From NCBI GenBank assembly GCA_963666945.2, contig CAXXRT010000028.1:1-64000 (forward strand): a DNA stretch of 64,000 nt. Reading direction: 5' to 3'. The notes below the pieces were generated by a model. It did no database searches. It worked only from the letters and a program-made list of their open reading frames with translations, and was not told the origin of the DNA. The DNA comes from G963666945 sp963666945. Its GTDB lineage: Bacteria > Bacteroidota > Bacteroidia > Bacteroidales > Marinifilaceae. The position numbers and the translations under genes were made by a program. Shown in pieces: positions 63,464-64,000 of this stretch (position 1 is the stretch's first letter; each line of letters opens with the position of its first letter).

Positions 63464-64000
63464 ATGGATAAAAAAATTGTGACATTATTAAAAAAGGCAA
63501 GGTCTTTTGTTGCAAAATATGGTCTGGAAGGCGTTAACTGGGAACGACTTAACGAAGAAGGCATTTCCATAAAAGAAATGGTTAAAAATTTTAAAACACC
63601 AGAGGAGCTTGTAAATAACATACTTGAACAAGAAAGAGATTCTTTTGAAAAAATCTTCGAGGAATTTGATTTCGATGGCTGGAATGCAATTGATATTCTT
63701 TTATTGGTCAGCAAAGAAATAAACGAGCGTTTCTTTGACATTACTCCATCCATAACAATGGAATTCAAAAACTTATTCCCTGATATTTACAAAAAACACA
63801 TAGACGAAAGAGAACAATTCATCTTTGATAAAATCACTGTCAATATAGAAAAGGGGATTTCACAGGGAGTATATAGGGACAATGTCAGTAGTGAAATAAT
63901 CGCAAGAATGTTTATTTCTAAACTAGATGAAATTCATAATCCAGATTTATATCCACCAGAATCATTTTCCTTCACAACAATTTTTGATAATTTAATAGAC
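63464..64000 (+). CDS. TetR-type transcriptional regulator, 3' end cut by the window
   Basis: An open reading frame beginning MDKKIVTLLKKARSFVAKYG and continuing without a stop to the window end (179 codons). The first 60 residues resemble a TetR helix-turn-helix but are poor in the usual GxTxxxIA; the later LYPPESFSFTTIFDNLID matches the C-terminal domain of TetR regulators beside RND efflux operons in Bacteroidota. It lies divergent from the phosphatase gene and would control what follows beyond the window. Confidence 0.65.
   Translation, partial: MDKKIVTLLKKARSFVAKYGLEGVNWERLNEEGISIKEMVKNFKTPEELVNNILEQERDSFEKIFEEFDFDGWNAIDILLLVSKEINERFFDITPSITMEFKNLFPDIYKKHIDEREQFIFDKITVNIEKGISQGVYRDNVSSEIIARMFISKLDEIHNPDLYPPESFSFTTIFDNLID

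Noticed and set aside
1..64000. Search for CRISPR arrays, transposases, integrase sites, prophage genes, tRNA and rRNA
   Set aside because: No regularly spaced repeats, no mobile-element protein and no cloverleaf or rRNA segment was recognised by eye. A tRNA scan would be decisive for the RNA genes.

Overview
The window looks like a chromosomal stretch of a low-GC Bacteroidota, most probably a Bacteroidales/Marinilabiliales-type anaerobe or facultative anaerobe. The fused lpxC-fabZ gene, gldE-gldD, DUF1573 proteins, a short NusA (415 residues), several promoters of the TTTG-N18-20-TAnnTTTG type and the absence of Shine-Dalgarno-led starts all point there. A hydF gene implies [FeFe]-hydrogenase maturation. 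An Fe/Mn superoxide dismutase implies some exposure to oxygen. I see no tRNA, rRNA, CRISPR array, insertion sequence, prophage or toxin-antitoxin module; this is mostly housekeeping sequence.

Layout. 1-2.8 kb: the 3' end of an AddB-like nuclease gene faces a secreted M64 metallopeptidase. 3-5.7 kb (minus): ABC-F ATPase and rlmB. 6-9.1 kb (plus): pruA, then ftsB/divIC-like, ruvX and def. 9.3-13.8 kb (plus): a comEC-like gene and the trkA-trkH potassium uptake pair. 13.8-17.5 kb (minus): Sua5, a free-methionine-sulfoxide reductase, an HD protein and pepD. 17.6-20 kb (plus): DUF1573 lipoprotein, yajC, YbbR-like, coaE. 20.1-23.4 kb (minus): the lipid A block lpxD, lpxC-fabZ, lpxA. 23.7-28.2 kb (plus): rimP-nusA-infB. 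28.3-32.1 kb (minus): two glycosyltransferases, an OmpH/Skp-like protein and an ECF sigma factor. 32.2-36.2 kb: a phosphofructokinase with PPi-type motifs, glmM, gcvH, recR. 36.5-39.1 kb (minus): pnp and rpsO. 39.3-46 kb (plus): two tandem DUF1573 proteins, a carboxyltransferase with a biotin carrier, and an ABC-2 exporter pair. 46.2-48.6 kb (plus): a sigma-54 response regulator and hydF. 48.7-51.2 kb (minus): sodB, then clpS, nfeD, floA. 51.3-54.4 kb (plus): MATE exporter, folE, fabD. 54.6-58.8 kb (minus): HU, a 30-residue basic ribosomal-type protein, RNase G and a DsbD-like reductase. 59.1-64 kb: ssb-gldE-gldD, a PafA-like phosphatase, and the start of a TetR-type regulator that runs off the end.

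The most striking property is technical. Ten genes carry about 22 single-base indels, nearly all +1 and mostly in short homopolymers. Undoing them restores complete proteins of the usual family length. I read these as sequence errors or very recent decay rather than old pseudogenes, and they create a false response-regulator/HydF fusion. The most interesting biological observations are the tandem DUF1573 paralogues that keep their CGCT-type cysteine motif in opposite domains, the PPi-type phosphofructokinase, hairpins in the rimP leader, after yajC and across the trkH/sua5 stop codons, and the small basic protein gene between HU and RNase G.
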